DNA of 36,865 bases, taken from contig LSZA01000035.1 of the NCBI GenBank assembly GCA_001637315.1, positions 1 through 36,865 of the forward strand, given 5' to 3'. How positions within the stretch are numbered: the stretch's first letter is position 1; each line of letters begins with the position of its first letter. The notes under the pieces are model-generated. The model was not told the origin of the DNA. It ran no database searches and was given only the letters and a program-made list of their open reading frames with translations. Shown here piece after piece: positions 17,079-25,231 of the stretch. Source of the stretch: Phormidium willei BDU 130791 (GTDB lineage Bacteria; Cyanobacteriota; Cyanobacteriia; Cyanobacteriales; Geitlerinemataceae). Both the position numbers and the translations under genes were made by a program.

Positions 17079-17815
17079 TCACTGACCCGACCCCAACGCC
17101 CCCACAAACCGCTCATGTTCGGGCGAACCCATCCCCTCCTGTAACCTCATCAACACCGGCCCCAGCTCCCCCACCAACAGCGCCTTCACATCCAGCACCA
17201 ACCCCGGAAAAAACGGACTCCTCAGACAACCCGCCCCATCCGGCTCCTGCCGCCGATAGTCCCCCTCCTCCAGCACATACCAGCGAAACTCCTCCTCCAG
17301 AACCACCCACACCAGATACTCCCGAATTCCATTGCGACGATAGGCCCGGAACTTATCATGGAGGTCGTAGGAGGCCGTACTCGCGGCAATCTCGACAATC
17401 AACTCCGGCGCACCCTCAAGATAGTAGGGGCGAAAAATTTTTCGCCCCTACAAATCCGAGAGCGTCCCCCCACTCCCTCCTCAAGGCGCAAGAGCGCATC
17501 AGGTTGAAGTTCATTGTCCAAATCCAGACGAACCGTTGTCTTGTCCGCCACCTCAACCCCTGGGGTGGCAGCCGCATAAACTTGCAGCCAGGTGATAATT
17601 TGACTGTGGGGTTTTCCATGTTGCTGATAACGAACTGGCGATGCCATATAAACCACCCCTTCGACTAATTCCGCCTTCTTCACCTCTGGCAACACCTGAT
17701 AGCGTCGCTCAAACTCCGTCCGAGTGAGGCGATCGCCGTTTTCCAAAATTGGCATGAGTTTCAATGTCATTGATGTTTCTCGACTCACAACTGAACCTCC
17801 CTGGTCATCTCTCAT
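17079..17815 (-). pseudogene. Uma2-family gene split by a palindromic repeat
   Basis: This is the full-length sister of the Uma2 gene at 13.2 kb. The upstream part (from about 17815; MTLKLMPILENGDRLTRTEF to LLRLEEGVGGRSRI) and the downstream part ([20 protein letters not shown] to GALGSGQ at 17079) align to it but are in different frames. The break is a 28-bp perfect palindrome at 17424-17451. Relative to the sister, 10 nt of gene are gone and 27 nt are new, a net +17 and therefore a frameshift. The conserved SEDD segment is lost. Without the element the protein would be about 230 residues. The likely start overlaps the last bases of the YoeB gene. Confidence 0.88.
17424..17451. repeat. 28-bp perfect palindrome, GTAGGGGCG family
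   Basis: The arm GTAGGGGCGAAAAA is followed directly by its exact reverse complement. It is the minimal form of the family: the same termini bound the 111-bp element at 16493-16603 and the outer arms match the repeats at 6163 and 14010. It interrupts a Uma2 gene. Confidence 0.9.
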
Positions 17816-18065
17816 AGTGAAACCGACAGGAAACAATTAAAATTTCATCTCCAACCACCTGATACACCACACGATGCTCCCCATCAATCGGCCTTGACCA
17901 GTAACCCGATAAATTTCCCTTCAAAGGTTCTGGCTTGCCAATCCCCTCAAAGGCATCCCTCATCACATCTTTAATCAGAAGATTGACCCATTTTAAAAGC
18001 CTCTTATCCTTCTTTTGTAGCCAGAGATAATCAGACCAAGCCAACTCAGTAAAACTTACCTTCAT
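17805..18065 (-). CDS. yoeB: Txe/YoeB-type mRNA interferase toxin
   Basis: This 86-residue protein has the normal YoeB length and lines: VSFTELAWSDYLWLQ, LLIKDVMRDAFEGIGKPEPLKGNLSGYWSRPI, GEHRVVYQV and ILIVSCRFHY. These include the Glu, Arg and terminal His positions used for ribosome-dependent mRNA cleavage in the E. coli enzyme. It overlaps the antitoxin by 4 nt (ATGA), the usual arrangement. It appears intact, although all neighbours on both sides are decayed. It should be autoregulated with its antitoxin. Confidence 0.92.
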   Translation of the reverse strand: MKVSFTELAWSDYLWLQKKDKRLLKWVNLLIKDVMRDAFEGIGKPEPLKGNLSGYWSRPIDGEHRVVYQVVGDEILIVSCRFHYER

Positions 18066-18316
18066 TCATCCAGAAGTTCCTTGATAACAGTCTGACCTGA
18101 CTCAGCCTGCTGGATGGACTCAAGAAGATGAGCGGCCTTGGCTGGATTTGACAAAAGATAAACCGTTTCCCGCCAAGCACTAAACTCTTCTAACGACATC
18201 AAAACCGCTTCTTGACCCTTTTGATTCCGTAGGATTGTTGGTTCAACATCTATGATAACCTGGTCAATCATCTCATCTAATTGCTGTTTAGCTTGTTGAG
18301 TTTCAATGGTTTTCAT
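18062..18316 (-). CDS. yefM: YefM/Phd-type antitoxin
   Basis: This 84-residue antitoxin partners the YoeB toxin directly downstream. The N-terminal KTIETQQAKQQLDEMIDQVI and PTILRNQKGQEAVLMSLEEFSAW form the Phd/YefM DNA-binding fold. The C-terminal helix (AAHLLESIQQAESGQTVIKELL) is the toxin-neutralising segment. The ATG at 18316 has GGAGCGG just upstream as a ribosome site. By analogy it binds the promoter, expected in 18317-18350, and represses the pair; no operator repeats are obvious there. Confidence 0.9.
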   Translation of the reverse strand: MKTIETQQAKQQLDEMIDQVIIDVEPTILRNQKGQEAVLMSLEEFSAWRETVYLLSNPAKAAHLLESIQQAESGQTVIKELLDE

Positions 18317-18349
18317 CGTCCGCTCCTATGATAGTTCCAAGTTCCCATC

Positions 18350-18476
18350 AGACAGCTCCCCACAGCGCCGAGTCAACATAAAACTGCGTATTTCCTGAAC
18401 ACGCACCTGAGTAATATCTAACATCTCCCGTATCGCCTCGAAACTCAAATTAGGGAATTTACCGACCATTATACTT
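18350..18476 (-). pseudogene. DUF2887/Rpn-type gene remnant, copy C
   Basis: A 127-bp scrap reads, in pieces, as the SIMVGKFPNLSFEAIREMLDITQVRVQ segment and, after an internal deletion, as RRCGELS. Both match copy B at about 15745-15985. It has no start or nuclease core. It lies between the YefM promoter and a truncated small ORF, whose stop it supplies. Confidence 0.8.
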
Positions 18477-18624
18477 CCGCCAACAAGACGGCATCCCGTA
18501 CATCCCGTTGACTCGGCTCACCCAACTGGCCCTCATAGGACTCATACAGCCCTTGCCACCGTTCGAGAACCGACTGACTCTCGCGAATTTCCCCCACCCA
18601 CAGCAACAGGTCATCTCTCACCAT
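18469..18624 (-). CDS. Small hypothetical protein, probably truncated
   Basis: The 51-codon ORF runs from ATG 18624, which is preceded by GGGGGAGGTG, a strong ribosome site. The reading is MVRDDLLLWVGEIRESQ then helical, polar sequence ending LLAEV. The last three codons and the stop come from Rpn remnant copy C, so the original C terminus is missing. I do not recognise the family. Confidence 0.45.
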   Translation of the reverse strand: MVRDDLLLWVGEIRESQSVLERWQGLYESYEGQLGEPSQRDVRDAVLLAEV

Positions 18625-18700
18625 ACAACACCTCCCCCTTGGCCAAACTGTCAAGTCTTATCGGGGCGATCGCCGTCCCATTGGCAACAACCCCTGAGCC

Positions 18701-19813
18701 TCATTCAGCCGCGATCCGTTTCTCAGTGATGGGGTTAAAACAGAGGAGACATTCAGGAGGAAAGCGGACCCACAGCACCTCCCCTGGCTCCGGTTGAGTG
18801 CTAGCCGGGACAAAGAAATTGAGAGTCTCGTGGTGACTCGCCGACCCTTGAGAGACGATCGCCCCCCGAATCAGCGTTTCCCGTCCCAGAGGTTCCGTGA
18901 GACCCACTCGCAGCGGCAGAGATCCCGGTTGCTCAGACGAGAGCTGGATATCTTCGGGCCGAATCCCCAAAACCAGAGTGGCCGGTGACGTAGCCGCCGT
19001 CATCTGTGACAACGATCGCCGCAAGGGAGCATCCTCGACCAACCCATGACCCCCCACATCAAAGCCAGACTCCCGATAAGTCGCCGTCACCAAATTCATC
19101 GGTGGACTGCCCAAAAACCGAGCAATCGTTTGATTCTCGGGCCGGTGATACACCTCCAACGGTGTACCAATTTGTTGAATCCGTCCCTCATGTAACACCA
19201 CCAAGCGATCGCTCAACGTCATCGCCTCAGTCTGATCATGAGTCACATAAATCGTCGTAATCCCCAACTGTTGATGTAACCCCTTCAACTGCGATCGCAT
19301 CTCATCGCGCAACTGAGCATCCAAATTACTCAACGGTTCATCCAACAAAAACACCTGAGGTTGACGAGCAATGGCCCGACCCAGAGCCACCCGTTGCTGC
19401 TGACCCCCTGAAAGCTGTTTCGGCTTCCGTTGCAACAAATGGGCAATATCTAAAATCTCCGCCACCTGAGTCACGCGATCGCAAATCCGTTTCTTCTCCA
19501 TCCCCCGCATCCGTAGGCCAAAGGACAAATTCTGAGCCACCGTCATATGAGGATAGAGAGCGTAATTCTGAAACACCATAGCCACATCCCGCTCCCGAGC
19601 CGGGATATCATTGGCCCGGCGATCGCCAATAAACAACTCCCCCGACGTCGCCATCTCCAACCCCGCGATCGTTCTGAGAATCGTCGATTTCCCACAACCC
19701 GAAGCCCCCACCAACACCCAAAACTCGCCATCAGGAACCGTAAAACTAATATCCTCAATGGCACTCACCCCATCAAAGCGTCGTGTAATCTGATTGAGTC
19801 GAACCGTTGCCAT
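18701..19813 (-). CDS. ABC transporter ATPase, MalK/UgpC (CUT1) type
   Basis: This 370-residue ATP-binding subunit belongs to a sugar or glycerol-phosphate importer. Walker A GASGCGKST is at 36-44, and the signature LSGGQQQRVALGRAI precedes Walker B VFLLDEPLSNLDAQ. The D-loop and switch histidine follow (TIYVTHDQTEAM). Residues about 240-370 form the OB-type regulatory domain (PPMNLVTATYRE, LGIRPEDIQL, EVLWVRFPPECLLCF) typical of MalK/UgpC. Longer readings to 19906 have no family support, so I start at ATG 19813. No permease or binding protein is nearby, as is common for shared MalK-like ATPases in cyanobacteria. It is divergent from hemC. Confidence 0.88.
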   Translation of the reverse strand: MATVRLNQITRRFDGVSAIEDISFTVPDGEFWVLVGASGCGKSTILRTIAGLEMATSGELFIGDRRANDIPARERDVAMVFQNYALYPHMTVAQNLSFGLRMRGMEKKRICDRVTQVAEILDIAHLLQRKPKQLSGGQQQRVALGRAIARQPQVFLLDEPLSNLDAQLRDEMRSQLKGLHQQLGITTIYVTHDQTEAMTLSDRLVVLHEGRIQQIGTPLEVYHRPENQTIARFLGSPPMNLVTATYRESGFDVGGHGLVEDAPLRRSLSQMTAATSPATLVLGIRPEDIQLSSEQPGSLPLRVGLTEPLGRETLIRGAIVSQGSASHHETLNFFVPASTQPEPGEVLWVRFPPECLLCFNPITEKRIAAE

Positions 19814-19950
19814 AATAATCGTTAGCCTACCGGGAAGCCTTAGCAAAAACCGAGGGGGATATGAGATACCCCACAGTTCACTGTAACCTGATTTCGAGCC
19901 TCCCATTCCCCTCCAGCCTCCCCCTTCGCCAACATGGATTGAGCCAGAAC

Positions 19951-19978
19951 TTGCGCTATCCTAGATTGGGCGTATTAA
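19951..19978 (+). promoter_or_regulatory. Candidate sigma-70-type promoter for hemC
   Basis: TTGCGC (19951-19956) and TATTAA (19973-19978) are separated by 16 nt and lie 26 nt before the hemC ATG. The match to -35/-10 consensus is fair, with no further support. Confidence 0.3.
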
Positions 19979-20003
19979 GAACAATCCTTTAACAACCGAA
20001 TCC

Positions 20004-20975
20004 ATGACTTCTACCGTGTCCGCCGCCGATCGCACCATTCGCATCGCCTCCCGTAAAAGCCAACTCGCCCTGGTGCAAACCCACTGGGTGCGCGATCGCC
20101 TGCAAGAATCCCACCCCAGTCACCAATTTGACATTCAGACCATGAGTACCCAAGGGGACAACATCCTCGACGTGGCCCTGGCCAAAATTGGCGACAAAGG
20201 CCTCTTCACCAAAGAACTCGAAGTGCGAATGCTCAGCGGCGACGCCGACTTTGCCGTACATTCCCTCAAAGACCTCCCCACCAACCTCCCCGACGGCCTC
20301 ATCCTCGGCTGCATCACCGAACGCGAAGATCCCGCCGATGCGTTAGTGGTACATGAAAAACATCAAGACAAACAACTCGCCACCCTCCCCGAAGGCGCCG
20401 TTGTCGGAACCTCCTCCCTGCGTCGTCTAGCCCAATTACGCCATCACTACCCCCACCTGACCTTTAAAGACATTCGCGGAAACCTCAACACCCGCCTGGC
20501 CAAACTCGATGAGGGTCAATACGACGCCATCATCCTCGCCGTCGCCGGCCTCGAACGCTTGGGAATGGGCGATCGCGTCCACCAAGTCATCCCCAGCGAC
20601 GTCTCCCTCCACGCCGTCGGCCAAGGGGCCTTAGGCATCGAATGTCGCGACGGCGACCCAGAAATCCTCGAACTCCTCCAGGCGATCGCCCATCCCCCCA
20701 CCACTCAACGCTGCTTAGCCGAACGAGCCTTCCTGCGTAGTTTAGAAGGCGGCTGTCAAGTTCCCATCGGCGTCAACACCCGCATTGACGGCGACCAACT
20801 CATCCTAACCGGAATGGTCGCCCGTCTCGACGGTCAAACACTCATCAAAGATAGTATTCAGGGACCCACCGCCACCGCTGAACAGCTCGGAGAACAACTC
20901 GCCAACGAACTGCGTAACCAAGGCGCAACGGAAATCCTAGAAGAAATCTTCCAAGAAATCCAGCGAGGATCTTAG
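20004..20975 (+). CDS. hemC: Hydroxymethylbilane synthase (porphobilinogen deaminase)
   Basis: HemC polymerises four porphobilinogens into hydroxymethylbilane in tetrapyrrole (heme, chlorophyll, bilin) synthesis. The 323-residue protein shows [35 protein letters not shown] and [11 protein letters not shown] with the substrate-binding acidic and basic residues. [11 protein letters not shown] and [15 protein letters not shown] follow. C251 in EGGCQVPIG carries the dipyrromethane cofactor. The length is normal and all motifs are complete. It stands alone, divergent from the ABC ATPase, and is followed after 86 nt by an unrelated gene. Confidence 0.97.
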   Translation: MTSTVSAADRTIRIASRKSQLALVQTHWVRDRLQESHPSHQFDIQTMSTQGDNILDVALAKIGDKGLFTKELEVRMLSGDADFAVHSLKDLPTNLPDGLILGCITEREDPADALVVHEKHQDKQLATLPEGAVVGTSSLRRLAQLRHHYPHLTFKDIRGNLNTRLAKLDEGQYDAIILAVAGLERLGMGDRVHQVIPSDVSLHAVGQGALGIECRDGDPEILELLQAIAHPPTTQRCLAERAFLRSLEGGCQVPIGVNTRIDGDQLILTGMVARLDGQTLIKDSIQGPTATAEQLGEQLANELRNQGATEILEEIFQEIQRGS

Positions 20976-21061
20976 ACCCCCACCCGGCCAACTTACGGGG
21001 GAAATTAGCCCAACCTCCCAGCAGCAGCGTTATCGTAGAGGAGATTGGCGGTTCCTGACAG

Positions 21062-23425
21062 TTGCTTATGTCTCCTCCCCTTCCTCCTCGTCCCCCCCGT
21101 TCAGCCAAATACCTCTTACAGTTAGGACTGGCCCAAATGCAGCGGGGTGAGTCCGAAGCGGCGATCGCCTCCCTGCAACAAGTCTGCCGTCTCAGCCCCC
21201 ATCCCGTCCAACAGGTCAAAGCCCAACGAGCCTTAATCTCCTTGTATCGCAAAACAGGCCAGGACCGCGAGGCGATCGCCCTGTGCCAAGATCTCTGTCA
21301 ACACCCCCATCCCAAAGTCCAAACCTGGGCCAGCCAAACCCTCCAAAAACTGACCCCCAGCGCCCCAGAACCGCCCGCCTCAGAAGCCCTGGGGTTTATT
21401 CCCCTAGACCAGTCCCCCGAGCCATCCTCCCCCAACCCACGAGAGGTTTACAACCCTCAGAGCAACAGCCCTCCCACCCCAGAACCGGAACTGGCCTTCA
21501 CTCTCCTAGACAACACCGCCCCCGAAACTGCCCCCGAAGTCCCCAGCCACCCCGACCCCGAGCCGCCTCCCTCCAACGAGACGAGCGAGAGTCCCCCAAC
21601 CCCGCCCAGCCCTGAAAACTGGCGGGATAAGCCCCGAGAGCGCCCCCAAGAGCGGCGATCGCTCAAACCACCTCCCCTCGGACGACTGCGAGGGCTAGAG
21701 GTATTGACCGCCATTCTGCTCTTTATCAGCATCTCCCTGCCCCTACATGGGCTGCTGACGGCAATTAATGAAGTTTTTATTAGAACCCGGCTCTTTCGTC
21801 CAGTTCAAGCCTTTTTCAATAACTACAACGGTCAGATTGCCCTACTCCTGATTCTCTGCACCGCCATCTCGCCTTGGCTCTTAGATGCGATCGTGCACCT
21901 AAACTGGGGGAGTCGTCGCTTTTCCCTGACTCAACTGGGAACCTTTAGCCCCGAAGCCAAACAAGCCCTGCGTCAACATTGCCGCAACCAGACCATCCCC
22001 ATCCCACAATTACGCCTCATTGCCGACGATGCACCAATCCTATTCAGTTATGGAAACCTGCCTCGCTATGGCCGCCTAGCCATCAGTCGCGGCCTTCTCA
22101 ACCGCCTCAACTCAGAGGAGATCGCCACCTTAGTCATCGCCGAACTGGCCCATCTTCGTCATCAAGACATCCTGGCCCTGTCCGGCTTCCTGGCGATCTT
22201 GCAATTGCCCTATAGTCTCTATCTCCAGAGTAGTCGTTTGGGGGATTGGCTGCGCGATCGCGCCTCAAAATCCTCCCAGTCAGCACTCGTCATCCTCTAT
22301 CAAACCGGGTTTTGGCTGGCCGCCCTAGTCGCCAGCCTCAGTTATGGCCTCTTCAAACTCTGGCGCTATCCCATTTTTGCCCTCTCCCGCCTGCGTCACA
22401 GCTATAGCGATCGCCTCGCCTTAGAGATGAGCGGGGATCCCAACGGCCTGACGCGATCGCTACTGTCCCTCGCCCAAGCCATTGGCGAACACCGACATCA
22501 GCACCCCGAGAGTCGCCCCCTCTACGAAAGTTGGGAAGCTTTGACTCCTTTGGGCGATCGCGAGGCCCAAATCTCGGGCCAATTACTCCACCACGATGCC
22601 CCGGAAACCCTCTTCTCTTGGCACTTAAAAAGCCCCTACGCTCCCTGGCTGAATCTCAACCAAACCCATCCCCTCCTCGGGCGACGCTTATATCGCTTCC
22701 AGCGCTGTGCCGAATTTTGGCAAGTTTCCCCCCTCCTCAACTGGCCGGACGCCACCCCCGTTAAACCCCATATCCGCACTCCCGGCCTCTTTCGCCTGCA
22801 AGGAGCGCCCTTTTTCGCCACGGCGATCGGGATAGGGTTCGCCCTCGGCCCGGCCCTGATTGGCTGGATTGACCGCCTCTTTGGCCTGCGCTACGTCGGC
22901 TGGTTATACACCGATCGCTGGTGGCTGTTATTGGGGCTGACGATGGGCGGATTTGCGATCGGAACAGTCCTGCGCTTTAACGCCTTTTTCCCCGATCTCA
23001 AACCCAATCTCTACCATCAAAATCCCGACTGGCAAAAATGGCTCACCAATCCCCAAGCTCTCCCCATCGATAGTCTACCGGTGCAACTCTCGGGCCGCTT
23101 GCGGGGACGCACAGGAACCGGAAACTGGCTAGGACAGGATCTTGTCTTAGACCTCAACGATTGGCAAATTCCCCTTCATATTTGTAGTCGGTTTGGCCCT
23201 CTCGGAGATGTTTTACCGCAACCCCTGCGCCCTTTGGAAGCCTGCGAACAGGAGGTCGTCGTGACCGGTTGGTTCCGTCGTGGGGTGACGCCTTGGATTG
23301 ACGTGGATCAAATACAGTGTTCTCAGGGAGAAACCCCGCCCAATGGACATCCGGTTTGGTCCATTATTGTGGTTTTGTTATGTGCCGTTTGGGGGGCGTA
23401 TTTCCTCGTTCGAGGTGGGTTTTAA
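21062..23425 (+). CDS. TPR / M48-like membrane protein with altered zinc motif
   Basis: This 787-residue protein has four parts. Residues 10-100 are TPR-like (YLLQLGLAQMQRGESEAAIASL). Residues 100-215 are a proline-rich linker. Two hydrophobic segments lie near 220-245 and 265-285, and an M48-peptidase-like domain covers about 290-480. More hydrophobic segments follow at about 585-645, with a soluble tail (VQLSGRLRGRTGTGNWL). The M48 zinc motif HExxH should fall in EEIATLVIAELAHLRHQD, but the first His is Ala (A360-E361-L-A-H364). The usual third-ligand Glu is replaced in RHSYSDRLALEM, where H446 lies in its place. Hydrolysis by the standard mechanism therefore looks impossible. It is probably located in the plasma or thylakoid membrane. 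Confidence 0.75.
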   Translation: MLMSPPLPPRPPRSAKYLLQLGLAQMQRGESEAAIASLQQVCRLSPHPVQQVKAQRALISLYRKTGQDREAIALCQDLCQHPHPKVQTWASQTLQKLTPSAPEPPASEALGFIPLDQSPEPSSPNPREVYNPQSNSPPTPEPELAFTLLDNTAPETAPEVPSHPDPEPPPSNETSESPPTPPSPENWRDKPRERPQERRSLKPPPLGRLRGLEVLTAILLFISISLPLHGLLTAINEVFIRTRLFRPVQAFFNNYNGQIALLLILCTAISPWLLDAIVHLNWGSRRFSLTQLGTFSPEAKQALRQHCRNQTIPIPQLRLIADDAPILFSYGNLPRYGRLAISRGLLNRLNSEEIATLVIAELAHLRHQDILALSGFLAILQLPYSLYLQSSRLGDWLRDRASKSSQSALVILYQTGFWLAALVASLSYGLFKLWRYPIFALSRLRHSYSDRLALEMSGDPNGLTRSLLSLAQAIGEHRHQHPESRPLYESWEALTPLGDREAQISGQLLHHDAPETLFSWHLKSPYAPWLNLNQTHPLLGRRLYRFQRCAEFWQVSPLLNWPDATPVKPHIRTPGLFRLQGAPFFATAIGIGFALGPALIGWIDRLFGLRYVGWLYTDRWWLLLGLTMGGFAIGTVLRFNAFFPDLKPNLYHQNPDWQKWLTNPQALPIDSLPVQLSGRLRGRTGTGNWLGQDLVLDLNDWQIPLHICSRFGPLGDVLPQPLRPLEACEQEVVVTGWFRRGVTPWIDVDQIQCSQGETPPNGHPVWSIIVVLLCAVWGAYFLVRGGF

Positions 23426-23492
23426 TCCTAACAGTTCACTCGAATTTCTAAGGGTCTTCTGGATTTAGATTTTTTGCCGGGTATACAAAATT

Positions 23493-23542
23493 GTAGGGGA
23501 ACCCACCCCTAGCCCCTCCCAGGAGGGGATTTTTCGCCCCCA
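23493..23542 (+). repeat. GTAGGGG-type repeat, 50-bp form
   Basis: It starts GTAGGGGAACCCACCCC, contains the CCCCTCCC/GGGAGGGG-like palindrome and ends TTTTTCGCCCCCAC. One copy of the 29-bp unit of the element at 16493-16603 lies inside. It occupies the gap between two convergent genes, where its stem could also stop transcription. Confidence 0.8.
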
Positions 23543-23586
23543 CGGCGACGGATGTAATCTGCCATAAATTTTCCTGATCTTGAACC

Positions 23587-25110
23587 CTATCTCCGAGATT
23601 TTGAGGGTATCGTAACCGAGATTGTTTTAGAATAATCGCAGGCTTGACATTGGAAGGTCATCTCTTGAAGTCCAGTACTGCGACGGCTAGCATGAACCAA
23701 AACCTCAGTCGTAGAGGTTACCGTCAATTCCTGACAATTGGGACAGTTTTCAAACTTGTTCTGAACTAAGCGATAACCTCTTAAATGAAAGTGAGACAAA
23801 ATTGGCGTACAATTGGGACAATTCAAGCCTTGAAATGAGGTGCTTCCAAGTTGTTGAGCGACCGTTTGCGGCTGAGTCAACCCATCCTCAACTTGCTCCT
23901 GGGCTACGGGTAATAAGTCCGCCTGACAGGTTTGACAAACAAAGTGAATCCTAGACTGAATCCAATGTTGGGTGAGGTCATAGACAATCCACATGATTCC
24001 CAATGAGGTTATACCATAGAGAACCGCCATCAAGAATATATGATCTCCCCAAAAGATATACAGGAGAAAGAGTAAATTGATGAAGATTACCAAAACAATT
24101 AAACTGACAACAATTACAGCCATCCCCCGCACCAGTAAGCGAACCGGGAATACCGCTAGGCTGAGAGTTCAATAAAATCCCTCTCGATTCAGAGCAATTC
24201 TCCAGTAACGACCCGTCGATTTAGCAATAATTTGACCCCAAAAAATAAGAACTTTGATGATAAGAATCGCCAAAATGGCTAGACATATAATCCCAGCTAA
24301 ATTATAATAAGGGTCGATAAAAATTGTTGCCGTCAAGAGTCCCATCGAGAGAGAGAACGCACAACATCCCAGTTTGAGAATTGCTGAAGTATAGAGAGCG
24401 CGATCGCGGTCTCCTGGAACCTGCGATCGCCCATTTGGGTCTAATTCAATTCGACTCCGTAGCTGGGGAATAAGATGTTTTACCCCGACAATAGCGAGTC
24501 CCCAAAATGCTAAAATCACGCAGCCGAGTAACCCAACCTCAAAAAAATTGAGTTGAACAGGTGCTTTACTCGAACGTAACAGCATCAAGAAATTTTTGAG
24601 GAGTATAGCATTATCTGTAACAGTTCTGGGTGATTCGAGTGCGTCTTCAATCTCTTCCATCCGTTGTTCACTCGTCTCAGACTCAACGCCTTGTAGCCGC
24701 CACAGCGGCCCAAACCCCTGTTGTTCCCGATTCTGACTCATCCTCCCAGTGGATTCCTCCAGCCAACGCCGAGATGACGGATGCTGAGAAACCACCTCTG
24801 GCGTCATCCATCCATAACTTAGCTGAGGGAAGAGAATTAGGCTCAAACCCAGCACAACCCCGCAAATCACCATCGAGGGTTGATGAGTTTTCCTGAACCC
24901 TCGCCACGACACGCAACGCTGGCTGTTCAGTCTAAGCCTTATGCAAAGCCTGATGACAAGCCTTATGAATTGGCGGCCATGTCCATAAACCCCATCAACC
25001 CAACCCAAAAAATTCAGCATTTCAATTATAATTCCCAATCCTAACCGGTTGGCATATCCACTGAGGGTACTGGTACACCGTCTCTCAAGTGCTAACCGAT
25101 GAATCAACAA
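23587..25110 (-). pseudogene. TPM-associated membrane/double zinc-ribbon paralogue with in-frame TGA
   Basis: Two ORFs (24169-25110, and 23587 to about 24132) are in the same frame and separated by one TGA at 24169-24171. Reading through it gives GFY-stop-TLSLAVFPVRLLVRG, which lines up without gaps with DRYLGLLSIPLRLFLGG of the TPM paralogue at 26.6-28.3 kb. The stop falls on an Arg, so CGA to TGA is the simplest history. The joined protein would have membrane segments, IELDPNGRS and a double zinc ribbon (CQTC, CPNC, CPNC, CQAC), but no TPM domain. The start may be ATG 25020 rather than 25110, by comparison with the next paralogue. Either a recent nonsense mutation or two separate polypeptides is possible. 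Confidence 0.8.
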
Positions 25111-25174
25111 CTGTCAAACACCGTTAAAGGCCAATTCCCCATCTCACCGCTTCTCGTCTCTCCCCTCCCCGTTG

Positions 25175-25216
25175 TCATCAAACTCAAGTCATCAAACTCA
25201 AGTCATCAAACTCAAG
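25175..25216. repeat. 14-bp tandem repeat, three copies
   Basis: TCATCAAACTCAAG is repeated three times without change in the gap between the second and third TPM-associated paralogues. Confidence 0.9.
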
Positions 25217-25231
25217 TAACTGTCTCCCGTT

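Noticed and set aside
24169..24171. Selenocysteine codon at the in-frame TGA
   Set aside because: The sister has Arg at this place, no Sec-insertion hairpin is evident, and the residue is not in a redox motif.
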